From the NCBI GenBank assembly GCA_003648575.1, contig QMPN01000122.1, positions 1-8,868 on the forward strand: 8,868 nt of DNA, given 5' to 3'. Under the pieces are notes generated by a model, which saw only the letters and a list, made by a program, of their open reading frames with translations, was not told where the DNA came from and did no database searches. This document shows positions 1 through 6,803 of the stretch, piece after piece (position 1 is the first letter of the stretch; each line of letters begins with the position of its first letter). A program made the position numbers and the translations under genes. This DNA is from Bacteroidota bacterium. GTDB lineage: Bacteria > Bacteroidota > Bacteroidia > Bacteroidales > B18-G4.

Positions 1-188
1 AGCAGCAGCGCCCCAATAAATTTTGAAGGGTGCTGATTAAATCGTGAAAGGATCTTTCCTGATAGAAGGCCTTTGCTCCTGTCGAGCTCGATCTTCAGGT
101 TGTTGGAGCTGACAAAAGCAATCTCCATACCTGAGAAAAAGGCAGACGCCAGGAGGGTTATGAATATGATCATTATATTATCCATCAT
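1..188 (-). CDS. DUF21/CNNM-CorC family ('hemolysin-like') membrane protein, N-terminal fragment
   Basis: This is the first 62 or so residues of a protein cut by the left window edge. The visible part begins MMDNIMIIFITLLASAFFSG, a hydrophobic membrane segment, then GMEIAFVSSNNLKIELDRSKG (written here as GMEIAFVSSNN followed by LKIELDRSKG). The S/G-x-E-x-A-hydrophobic pattern followed by a basic 'L..D...G' stretch is the hallmark start of the DUF21 (CNNM) transmembrane domain, which is normally followed by CBS and CorC/HlyC domains. Such proteins are inner-membrane and linked to Mg2+/Co2+ transport or, in Bacteroidota, to GldE-like roles. The two candidate ATGs (188 and 185) lie inside the 3' end of lptC in another frame, so the genes overlap by 8-11 bases and are probably translationally coupled. 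The family call is firm. The exact substrate or subfamily cannot be decided from this fragment. Confidence 0.8.
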   Translation of the reverse strand, partial: MMDNIMIIFITLLASAFFSGMEIAFVSSNNLKIELDRSKGLLSGKILSRFNQHPSKFIGALL

Positions 189-777
189 TTCCCGATTCTT
201 CCTCTTCGTTTACTTCAATTTCCCCGGAGGGGTTTATAATGCGGCGTTTGGAAAAATCCTGTTCTGCCTCCAGGCCATCCCCAAAAATAACCCCGTCTTC
301 AGAGGTGATCTTCACAAATTTATTTGAATAAATCAATTTCTTTTTCTGGTCCCAGATGAGTTCTTCCGTATCCAGGCGTTCACCTGTCTCGTAGTTTGTT
401 ACGACCACATTTTTTCTTGCTTCCATATAAGCCTTTTCACGAAAGTGGATGCCATAAAGTCCTGTTATGGTGGTTGTAACACACATTGCCGAATCATAGA
501 ATTCTACCATGAAACCATCCGGAAAGACCATATATGCATCGTCGCCTTCGTAGGCATGCATTATCGGTCCGGTCAGGCGCACCTGCACCATGGCTGAGTC
601 GCTGAAAGTGAAATCGATGTTCCGTGCAGAAACATCAGGGATGGTGTCGGAGGAGAAATCCATGGCTGCAATCTCCTGCAGGTCATTCTTACACGCAAAA
701 AGCATTGTAATTACCGCAGCAATAACAATGCTTTGAATGAAATAATAAGTTTTGAATTCCCTTAAAAGGTGTCTCAA
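178..777 (-). CDS. lptC: LPS export system periplasmic protein LptC (lipoprotein form)
   Basis: The product is 199 residues, the usual size for LptC, which links the inner-membrane LptBFG transporter to the LptA bridge in lipopolysaccharide export. The N-terminus has a basic start, a hydrophobic stretch (about residues 11-28) and a lipobox-like MLFAC with Cys29, so it may be a lipoprotein rather than a single-span membrane protein as in E. coli. The body (about 45-185) has the alternating beta-strand pattern of the OstA/LptC jellyroll. Residues 117-155 (ME-A-x-x-NVVVTN, GERLDTEELIWDQKKK) are the most recognisable LptC stretch. The tail is acidic (EVNEEEES). The only start codon that keeps the whole signal sequence is TTG at 777; upstream the frame meets TAA at 786-784 and the first in-frame ATG is at residue 25. 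The TPR gene ends 16 bases upstream, and the next gene starts inside this one. Confidence 0.85.
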   Translation of the reverse strand: MRHLLREFKTYYFIQSIVIAAVITMLFACKNDLQEIAAMDFSSDTIPDVSARNIDFTFSDSAMVQVRLTGPIMHAYEGDDAYMVFPDGFMVEFYDSAMCVTTTITGLYGIHFREKAYMEARKNVVVTNYETGERLDTEELIWDQKKKLIYSNKFVKITSEDGVIFGDGLEAEQDFSKRRIINPSGEIEVNEEEESGNDG

Positions 778-793
778 TTCAAATTAGTATTGG

Positions 794-2149
794 TTAATTC
801 TTTGCAGCCCGGATCCTGGTTTTTTCATTGATCCAGCACTCAACAACATATTCATCCCCCTCATTCAGGTTGTGGAAAAAAATGTCTTCCTTGGGAGGGA
901 AGTATATTGAATAAGACCGGATTCTGTCATTGGCTACATCAGCGATCTCAGGATCCACCTGCTTTGCTTTTACGTACTTGTCGACAGCCACCCAGTAAAT
1001 AGCCTTTTTCTCAAGCTCGGTACCGCCACAGTTTTTACTTGCTGCATACATATCGCCGATCATAATATATGGGTTTCCGTCAGCAGGTCTTTCTTTTGCA
1101 CTTTTCACATAATAGGTCCTGGCGGAAGAAAAACGGTTCATCATCCTGTAGCATTCTGCAATATAGTAAAAGCAATTAGCTCTGGTTTCGCTGTCATCGA
1201 TCTGTTCACCTTCTTTAAGATAATCGATCGCTTCGCTGTATTTCTGGTTCTTCATCAGCATTTTACCAATCAGGTAGGCTGATTCAGGTGAAGGCTCCAG
1301 GTCATAAAGCTTAACGGTGGCATCGAAGTACAACTGGTCATTAGTGCATTTTTTTCTATCGAGCAGCCTTGTAAGCTTTTTCAGCATTTTGAGGTCATCC
1401 GGATTTTCCTGGAATTTTGGAGTATAGATCTTAATGATCGCTTCACAGGTTGCAAAAGGTTCAAATATCAGATTAATGTTTCCTCTGACATTTTCCCAGT
1501 TAGCAAGCCTTCTTTCATCAGCCTGATTGGCTTCGAGGTTCACCTCAATGATCTTACTGCAAACATCATAGTTATCGAATATGATGTCTTCTTCGATTTT
1601 TCCCTCTTCGATCATCTTCTTGGTGGCCCTCATCAGGAAGACCAGAACATCGGGTTTAGATGCATCGCCATCAAGTTCGACAGATTTTGTCAGGACCCCA
1701 TAAGCCTCTTCATAATCTGTGATTCTGAGCTGGTAAAGGTCAACACCTTTTCTTCCCAACACATAACCCTCTTTACCAAAATATTCGATACGGGTTTCAT
1801 ATACCATCATCAGGGTGTCGATATATGCATTCTTTGATTCGGCTACCTTATCACGCTTAATAAAAAACTGTAGCATTTTAACACCATCAACATAGGTTCC
1901 CATCCTTGCCCCGGGGCAGCCATTGTATACCTCTCTCCATGGCCCGTAAGCATCATTAATGGCGGTATTCTTATAACCGCTACTCTTCCATTGCTTGTAA
2001 AACTCGCTGTAGAGGGAAAGATTCATTATGCATTCGACACTGTCTTCCGGTGTTGCACCATACTTACCCTGTGCGGCAAGCTTTGATGTTAAAGAAAGAC
2101 CGGCGGTCAGCGCCACTGTTAGCAATAATGATATGAACCTGATTTTCAT
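794..2149 (-). CDS. Secreted TPR-repeat protein of the coaX-lptC operon
   Basis: The product is 451 residues. It has a Sec signal peptide (hydrophobic residues 5-20, likely cleavage near LAAQ, residues 24-27), so it is probably periplasmic. The N-terminal half is helical, with six or so scattered Cys residues (40, 78, 197, 235, 268, 326 among others). TPR-like units lie at about 286-319, 322-355 and 357-401; they contain the usual small/aromatic pattern (YxxGxxL...Y.EAI.YL, and FYYIAECY...F..A..YY). A conserved-looking end (about 427-451, NEGDEYVVECWINEKTRIRA) follows the repeats. It lies 20 bases downstream of the barrel gene and 16 bases upstream of lptC, which suggests an envelope role, perhaps as a scaffold for outer-membrane or LPS assembly. 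That role is inference from position; I know of no assigned function for this family. Confidence 0.75.
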   Translation of the reverse strand: MKIRFISLLLTVALTAGLSLTSKLAAQGKYGATPEDSVECIMNLSLYSEFYKQWKSSGYKNTAINDAYGPWREVYNGCPGARMGTYVDGVKMLQFFIKRDKVAESKNAYIDTLMMVYETRIEYFGKEGYVLGRKGVDLYQLRITDYEEAYGVLTKSVELDGDASKPDVLVFLMRATKKMIEEGKIEEDIIFDNYDVCSKIIEVNLEANQADERRLANWENVRGNINLIFEPFATCEAIIKIYTPKFQENPDDLKMLKKLTRLLDRKKCTNDQLYFDATVKLYDLEPSPESAYLIGKMLMKNQKYSEAIDYLKEGEQIDDSETRANCFYYIAECYRMMNRFSSARTYYVKSAKERPADGNPYIMIGDMYAASKNCGGTELEKKAIYWVAVDKYVKAKQVDPEIADVANDRIRSYSIYFPPKEDIFFHNLNEGDEYVVECWINEKTRIRAAKN

Positions 2150-2169
2150 GTTCTTGTGTTTTATATTTG

Positions 2170-3459
2170 TTATCTATATCTGGCTTTAATAAACCATCTT
2201 TCGTATATCGAGAGTCCAAAGGTAAATTTAACAAAATTTTCCTGGACGAGGTTGTTCTCGACGGTTCCCTTGTTTCCAAACTCAAAAGCAAAGTTAAGCA
2301 TTGATTTAGACCGCCTGAACGGTAAACCTAGTCCAAAACTTATACCAAACTCTTTAATAGGCGTGTTATTGATTTCCAGGTAAGTATTTTCATACCTGAA
2401 GCCAAGCCTGTATCTAACTCTGTGAAAGTAAGATGTAATACTATTATGTTTAGGAATATATTCACCTCCAAGGTGAAAGGAATAGCTGTTTTGAAGCGAG
2501 TCAGAACGTCCGTATGACTTATACTGTTCCCAGTTTCTCCAGTTAAAATCCATACTAACCAGAAACTGGTTGTTCTTTCTGAGGGAGATTCCGCCACCAA
2601 ATCCCATAGGAAAATCAAGGGTTCCCTTTTGGGATGGGTTATAAGCTACGGTATCACGAGGAAGCTCAAGGTTCTGATCAGCACTTCCAAAATAGTTCTG
2701 GGCAATATATTTCCTGGTTGCATTAAGCTGCATGCCAGGTTTAAATACAAGCCCGGTTCCTATTTCCATGCCGTTATCCAGCGGGATGAAATATTGTGCC
2801 CCGAGTTCAAACATTACATCAGAGATGTGATCGAAATTATCGATTCGTGTGCTGAGCATACTCAGGGAATCGGGGAATGTAACACGCCGGCGCCTGTCTA
2901 TAACACCCCAGATATATGATGCGTTGATCCCGACAGACAGGTTTTTGGTGATTTGAAAAGCATTACCGATATGAAACTGGTTCAATGCGCCATCACCCTC
3001 ATATATGAATCTGACATTACCAACATCTTCAACCTCTTTCTCATCATATACTGTGTATCCGACATTACTAAATGGTATCAGGCCAAAACTGGCTTTCCAC
3101 CACCTGGTTATCGGTGTACCAAATAAAATGTACCCCAGGGAGGCATAATCGGCGCCCTGGCTTATATCTGTGGTTTTGAGTGTGTTATATGATCCCAGCC
3201 CGGATATATCGAACAAGAATGACGTTGTGTCAAATCCGGTATAAGAAGCTGGGTTTTTGATATTCAGATAATTATCGCTGCGGATAGCCAGGCCCACATT
3301 ACCCATACCCGATAAAACAGTACTGTAATTGTTGTACCATAATTCTCCAACTCCGTAACGGGAATAAGGGGAGCTTATCCTGGCCTGGGCCCATGTTGTT
3401 TCGGAAGCGAAAAACAACAGCAATAAAATGAGTAAGGGAGCGGCTTTAGTTCTTATCAT
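2170..3459 (-). CDS. Outer-membrane beta-barrel protein, function unknown (FadL-like look)
   Basis: I take ATG at 3459 as the start, giving 429 residues; a TTG nine bases upstream is also open but less likely. The N-terminus is a clear Sec signal (MIRTKAAPLLILLLLFFAS, cleavage likely after TWAQ, near residue 25). The mature protein opens SSPYSRYGVGELW, then has GMGNVGLAIRSDNYLNIKNPASY, of which the 'G.A.....N..NPA' portion resembles the start of FadL/OMPP1-type barrels. The rest alternates aromatic and polar residues with many Gly turns (such as FPMGFGGGISLR and FGISFGLGLPF), as expected for a barrel of 12-16 strands. The C-terminus ends WFIKARYR rather than in a classical terminal Phe. The gene overlaps the end of coaX by 14 bases, which argues for translational coupling. 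Barrel topology and outer-membrane location are well supported; the transported substrate, if any, is not. Confidence 0.75.
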   Translation of the reverse strand: MIRTKAAPLLILLLLFFASETTWAQARISSPYSRYGVGELWYNNYSTVLSGMGNVGLAIRSDNYLNIKNPASYTGFDTTSFLFDISGLGSYNTLKTTDISQGADYASLGYILFGTPITRWWKASFGLIPFSNVGYTVYDEKEVEDVGNVRFIYEGDGALNQFHIGNAFQITKNLSVGINASYIWGVIDRRRRVTFPDSLSMLSTRIDNFDHISDVMFELGAQYFIPLDNGMEIGTGLVFKPGMQLNATRKYIAQNYFGSADQNLELPRDTVAYNPSQKGTLDFPMGFGGGISLRKNNQFLVSMDFNWRNWEQYKSYGRSDSLQNSYSFHLGGEYIPKHNSITSYFHRVRYRLGFRYENTYLEINNTPIKEFGISFGLGLPFRRSKSMLNFAFEFGNKGTVENNLVQENFVKFTFGLSIYERWFIKARYR

Positions 3460-4174
3460 TAAACTCAAAAATTATATTGAGGCCCGTTAAGACGATGTTT
3501 GGGACTGCAAAGATGTTATTTTTTAGGTTTTTATCAAAATAATCAAGGTTGCCGCCGCTTAAAATAATTATTAAATTTTCATAATCACGCTCATAGAGTG
3601 CAATGATCCCCCAAACTTCAGCCTTAACACCATTGATCACGCCAGATTGAATGGAGCCCTCCGTTGTGTTTCCAATCAGGGCGGGATTGCCCACAGGCTC
3701 TACTAACGGCAGTTTATCGGTAAAATTATGCAGGGCGGTCATGCGGAGGTGAATACCCGGTGAAATACCTCCTCCCTGATATATTCCCTTATCATCGATA
3801 AAATCGTAGGTAATACAGGTTCCGGTCTCTATGAGTAGTATATTTTTACCCGGATATATATGATTTGCTGCCACAACACCGGCTATCCTGTCGGCACCAA
3901 GCGTATCGAAAGTTTTGTATTGATGACCAACCGGTAGCTTACTTTCAGGGCCGAGAATATATAGTGAAACTTTCTTTGAAATCTCTTCTGTGAAGCTTTC
4001 GGGGAGCGTTCTTACCGAGCCGATTATACAAGCATCGATATCAGGAAACAGTTCCAGCATCTTGTCGATCTCACCCAATTGAATATCGGAATAGCTGGTA
4101 TGATGAATGATTTTTTGACGGTCAAAGATTGCAATTTTGACCAGGGTATTTCCAACATCAATGACTAGATTCAT
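3446..4174 (-). CDS. coaX: Type III pantothenate kinase
   Basis: The product is 242 residues, a normal size for type III PanK, the ASKHA-fold enzyme that phosphorylates pantothenate with ATP in the first step of CoA synthesis. Visible motifs in order: DVGNT (6-10, phosphate loop 1), GADR (93-96, pantothenate site), ETGTCITYD (116-124, equivalent to the DxGTA loop), GGGISPG (134-140) and SGGN (206-209). Characterised members such as B. subtilis CoaX have Asp in the third motif (VVDFGTATTY); here it is Glu116, encoded by GAG, a conservative change at a position implicated in catalysis. ATG at 4174 follows closely after a Bacteroidota promoter. It is the first gene of the minus-strand operon and overlaps the next gene. 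The family call is very secure; full activity is assumed. Confidence 0.93.
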   Translation of the reverse strand: MNLVIDVGNTLVKIAIFDRQKIIHHTSYSDIQLGEIDKMLELFPDIDACIIGSVRTLPESFTEEISKKVSLYILGPESKLPVGHQYKTFDTLGADRIAGVVAANHIYPGKNILLIETGTCITYDFIDDKGIYQGGGISPGIHLRMTALHNFTDKLPLVEPVGNPALIGNTTEGSIQSGVINGVKAEVWGIIALYERDYENLIIILSGGNLDYFDKNLKNNIFAVPNIVLTGLNIIFEFNDKN

Positions 4175-4199
4175 AACTCGGGGGATCAGAAAGCTGGTG

Positions 4200-4207
4200 C
4201 AAAGGTA
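4200..4207 (-). promoter_or_regulatory. Bacteroidota-type -7 box of the coaX operon promoter
   Basis: On the minus strand the bases read TACCTTTG, an exact match to the TAnnTTTG -7 consensus of Bacteroidota sigma factor. It ends 25 bases before the coaX ATG, so the leader would be short, about 20 bases. No exact TTTG -33 element is seen at the expected distance; T-rich sequence (TTTTCC) occurs at about 4223-4228. The call rests on consensus and position only. Confidence 0.6.
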
Positions 4208-4210
4208 GTT

Positions 4211-4228
4211 ATTTTCCGTTCGGAAAAT
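4211..4228. repeat. Perfect 8-bp inverted repeat with 2-base spacer in the coaX promoter region
   Basis: ATTTTCCG, TT, CGGAAAAT form a perfect dyad. It covers the stretch where the -33 element of the coaX promoter should lie, immediately upstream of the TACCTTTG box. A further CGGAAAA follows at 4230-4236 as a direct repeat of the right arm. The layout would suit an operator, but no regulator in the window is known to bind it, and the arms are simple A/T-rich sequence. Confidence 0.35.
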
Positions 4229-4310
4229 CCGGAAAAGGCATAGTTATTAACAACTATCCATGGTAAAAAGAGCTGATAATAAGTATATTACAGCAAAATT
4301 AACAAAAAGG

Positions 4311-4341
4311 TTTTAAAAATAAATATTCTGTTTTATCTTTG
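4311..4341 (+). promoter_or_regulatory. Promoter of the tRNA-Phe gene
   Basis: TATCTTTG at 4334-4341 is an exact TAnnTTTG -7 box. TTTT at 4311-4314, with a 19-base spacer, can serve as a weak -33 element (consensus TTTG). The upstream sequence is A/T-rich, as is common for stable-RNA promoters in this phylum. The mature tRNA begins 18 bases after the -7 box, leaving a leader of about 10 bases. Confidence 0.65.
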
Positions 4342-4359
4342 CAGTCGCTTTAAACCCAG

Positions 4360-4432
<73 letters not shown>

Positions 4433-4438
4433 CAAGAA

Positions 4439-4470
4439 AAGCCCTTCCGATTTTTCGGGAGGGCTTTTTT
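4439..4470. terminator. Intrinsic terminator, probably bidirectional
   Basis: AAGCCCTTCCGA (4439-4450) pairs with TCGGGAGGGCTT (4455-4466) around a TTTT loop, with a single T-G mismatch-type pair, and is followed by a T run to 4470. It lies six bases after the tRNA-Phe gene. On the minus strand the same hairpin is followed by TTTTC (from the A-rich flank at 4435-4440) and lies 24 bases after the stop of the DUF1080 gene, so it can end both converging transcripts. Confidence 0.85.
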
Positions 4471-4494
4471 ACTTCTTCTATCTCCTTCGAATAT

Positions 4495-5277
4495 CTACAA
4501 TTCCCGAATCTTAATATTCCGAAACCATACATCATCACCATGATCCTGGAGCACGATATAGCCTTCAGGGGCGGGGTTCATGAAGTGTTCATAATCCTTG
4601 AACTTACTATTACCCACCATGGCCTTCCAGTCATCGGTCCATAGGTGGTATTCCAGCACATTTTCTCCATTCATGGTATGGACCACGGTACCTTTGTACA
4701 CCATCAGCCTGGCCTGATTCCATTCTTCGGCAGGCTTAACCGCCTCAAATTTACCGGGGATGAGGTCATATAATGCTCCTGCAGCCCTGTTACCATCCAC
4801 ACCAAGCTTTGCATCGGGGTGTTTGGCGTTATCGAGGATCTGCATCTCGGGTGCACTTTTCCATACCGGGTCGCCGGGAATTTCCTGGGCAAGGTAGAAA
4901 ATGCCACTGTTACCACCTTCTGAGACTTTCCATTCAAGGGATAGCTCAAAATTACTGAACTTCTTATTGTAGAGGACGTCTCCTCCGCCACCGGCTTCTC
5001 CTCTTCCGGAGCCGATCACATGCAGGGTTCCGTCAACAACTTCCCAGCCATTTTTGGGAAAATTTTCACCGTTGTGTGAGCGCCACATGTCCGGTGTCAG
5101 GCCGTTAAACATAAGGATCCAGCCGTCTTCAAGCTCTGCCTGCGAAAGGGTGTTGGGCTTGGCCACAGCTTCTGAAATAACAGTTTCCTCTGTAGCCTGC
5201 TTTTGTTTGGTTTCCTGCATATTGCATCCTGCAAAAAACAATGAAGCGAGTAAAGCAAATATGATTTTATTTCTCAT
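4495..5277 (-). CDS. DUF1080 lipoprotein, 3-keto-glycoside hydrolase/lyase family
   Basis: The product is 260 residues. A lipoprotein signal (MRNKIIFALLASLFFAGC, Cys18) is followed by a Gln/Thr/Glu-rich linker (19-47). The DUF1080 domain, a LamG-like beta sandwich now named 3-keto-disaccharide hydrolase, fills about 50-258. Typical landmarks are DGWILMFNGLT (51-61), GWEVVDGTLHV (77-87), SGGNSGIFYLA (from 119), PEMQILDN (143-150), EEWNQARLMVYKG (184-196) and the final LQDHGDDVWFRNIKIREL (243-260). Members cleave sugars that have been oxidised at C3. It is the last gene of the minus-strand catabolic operon, 23 bases after the Tat-type oxidoreductase that could make its substrate, and is followed by the terminator hairpin. 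It is likely tethered in the envelope. The family is certain; hydrolysis versus elimination and the substrate are not. Confidence 0.88.
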   Translation of the reverse strand: MRNKIIFALLASLFFAGCNMQETKQKQATEETVISEAVAKPNTLSQAELEDGWILMFNGLTPDMWRSHNGENFPKNGWEVVDGTLHVIGSGRGEAGGGGDVLYNKKFSNFELSLEWKVSEGGNSGIFYLAQEIPGDPVWKSAPEMQILDNAKHPDAKLGVDGNRAAGALYDLIPGKFEAVKPAEEWNQARLMVYKGTVVHTMNGENVLEYHLWTDDWKAMVGNSKFKDYEHFMNPAPEGYIVLQDHGDDVWFRNIKIREL

Positions 5278-5300
5278 GATAATATGTTTTTTGATTGAAA

Positions 5301-6788
5301 TTAAAGTTTCCAGCCTTCCCTGTATGTGTGCCTGATATACTCCTCGGCAGCAGGTTTGGCTTTAATGGTTGCATATTGAGTGTCGAAATGTGGATGACCA
5401 TTGATCACAGTGAACTTATCGGTGGTTACCACCCTGATCTCATCATCATCACCGATGTTGGTCACCTTCATGTTTTCGCCATCCCACTTAAGTTTGCGTT
5501 TCAGATCCTGCAGACGAATGGCCAGGTTGCCCATCACAACTACCTCATTCATAGGACCTGAATACGCGAAGTTTGAGCTGCATTCTACGCGGCTGGCCGG
5601 GTCTTCTTTACAAGCCCTGATCCAGTCGGCCTCATGGCCACCACTCATTGCATCCTTGATCCTTCTCAGGCTTGGATCCGGCCGTTTATAGCTTTTGTCG
5701 AGCTCTTCAGGCAGGAGTTTTGGGTCACGGCCATAGGCGCCGCAGATCAACTTACCCTTGGTACCGATAAAGAGGCATCCGCCACTCCAATCACCCATGA
5801 TTTCTCCGTCCGGCAATTCAGCAGGCCTGGGAGGCAGTAATCCACCGTCGAACCAGCTTACTTTCACAGGTACCAGTTTAACTTTTTCATATTTTCCCCT
5901 GTCGGGAAATTCATAATGAACCGCCGATCCAATAGGTGCACTTTCTGTATTTACCTGGGTAGAGCTTCCGTACAGGTAGTCCGGATTTCCAAGCCTTAGT
6001 GCTTTGTAAACGGGATCAAAAATATGACATCCCATATCACCCAATGCACCGGTTCCGAAGTCCCACCATGCACGCCAGTTCCACGGATGGTATACGGGGT
6101 TGTAAGGGCGCCATGAGGCTGGCCCGATAAAAAGGTCCCAATCAAGCGTTGGTGGCAGGGATGGAGTTTCTAGTGGACGCTCAAGACCCTGTGGCCAGAT
6201 AGGCCTGTTGGTCCAGGCGTATGCTTCCGTTACTTTGCCAATGGCGTCATCCCAGATCCATTCACAGATCTGACGGATGCCATCAGCGGAATTTCCCTGG
6301 TTACCCATTTGAGTGGCAACACCAAATTCTTTTGCCAGCGTACTCATTACCCGCGACTCATACACTGAATGCGTGAGTGGTTTTTGGAGGTAAACGTGCT
6401 TTCCCATTCGCATGGCATGGGCAGCAGTAGTGGCATGGGTGTGGTCAGGGGTTGCAATGACAACGGCGTCGATATCATCACCAAGTTCGTCGAACATCTT
6501 CCGGTAATCCTTGTACTTTTTGGCATCCGGATATTTTTCGAAAAGCCCCGATGCATAATCCCAGTCGACATCACACAAACCGATAATATTCTGACTATTA
6601 CAGTTATTAATATTGGTTCCGCCTACTCCGCCAACACCAATTCCAACAATATTGAGCTTGTCGCTGGGGGCCAGGTGCCCCAATCCGCCAATTACATGGC
6701 TGGGAAGAATGGTGACCCCGGCGGTTGCCAGGGAAACATTGCCGATAAACTTCCTTCGGCTCATGCTGGTTTTCTTACTTTTTTCCAT
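5301..6788 (-). CDS. Tat-exported Gfo/Idh/MocA family oxidoreductase
   Basis: The product is 495 residues, long for the family because of a signal and a C-terminal extension. The N-terminus has a twin-arginine motif SRRKFIG (10-16) and a hydrophobic stretch to about 35, so it probably leaves the cytoplasm folded with NAD(P) already bound. The Rossmann domain shows GIGVGGVGG (49-57), CDVD (72-75) and IATPDHTHA (111-119). The catalytic loop reads LQKPLTH (134-140); most family members have EKP, and Lys136 is kept. GALGDMGCHIFDP (248-260) holds the conserved D251 and H255. The C-terminal half has the Trp-rich segment (YHPWNWRAWWDFG, 233-245) typical of the envelope Gfo/Idh/MocA group in Bacteroidota and Planctomycetota. 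It starts 15 bases after the preceding oxidoreductase gene. In this context it is a candidate sugar C3-dehydrogenase; that is inference. Confidence 0.88.
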   Translation of the reverse strand: MEKSKKTSMSRRKFIGNVSLATAGVTILPSHVIGGLGHLAPSDKLNIVGIGVGGVGGTNINNCNSQNIIGLCDVDWDYASGLFEKYPDAKKYKDYRKMFDELGDDIDAVVIATPDHTHATTAAHAMRMGKHVYLQKPLTHSVYESRVMSTLAKEFGVATQMGNQGNSADGIRQICEWIWDDAIGKVTEAYAWTNRPIWPQGLERPLETPSLPPTLDWDLFIGPASWRPYNPVYHPWNWRAWWDFGTGALGDMGCHIFDPVYKALRLGNPDYLYGSSTQVNTESAPIGSAVHYEFPDRGKYEKVKLVPVKVSWFDGGLLPPRPAELPDGEIMGDWSGGCLFIGTKGKLICGAYGRDPKLLPEELDKSYKRPDPSLRRIKDAMSGGHEADWIRACKEDPASRVECSSNFAYSGPMNEVVVMGNLAIRLQDLKRKLKWDGENMKVTNIGDDDEIRVVTTDKFTVINGHPHFDTQYATIKAKPAAEEYIRHTYREGWKL

Positions 6789-6803
6789 AGGGTATGAGAT
6801 TTA

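Noticed and set aside
73..327. Plus-strand open frame across the lptC/CNNM junction
   Set aside because: It overlaps two recognisable minus-strand genes and shows no family signature.
3460..3468. TTG at 3468 as the start of the barrel protein
   Set aside because: It adds only three residues; ATG at 3459 directly precedes a normal signal peptide and is the more likely start.
6369..6797. Plus-strand open frame opposite the 5' end of the Tat oxidoreductase
   Set aside because: Antisense shadow; its translation has no family features while the minus strand holds the Rossmann motifs and Tat signal.
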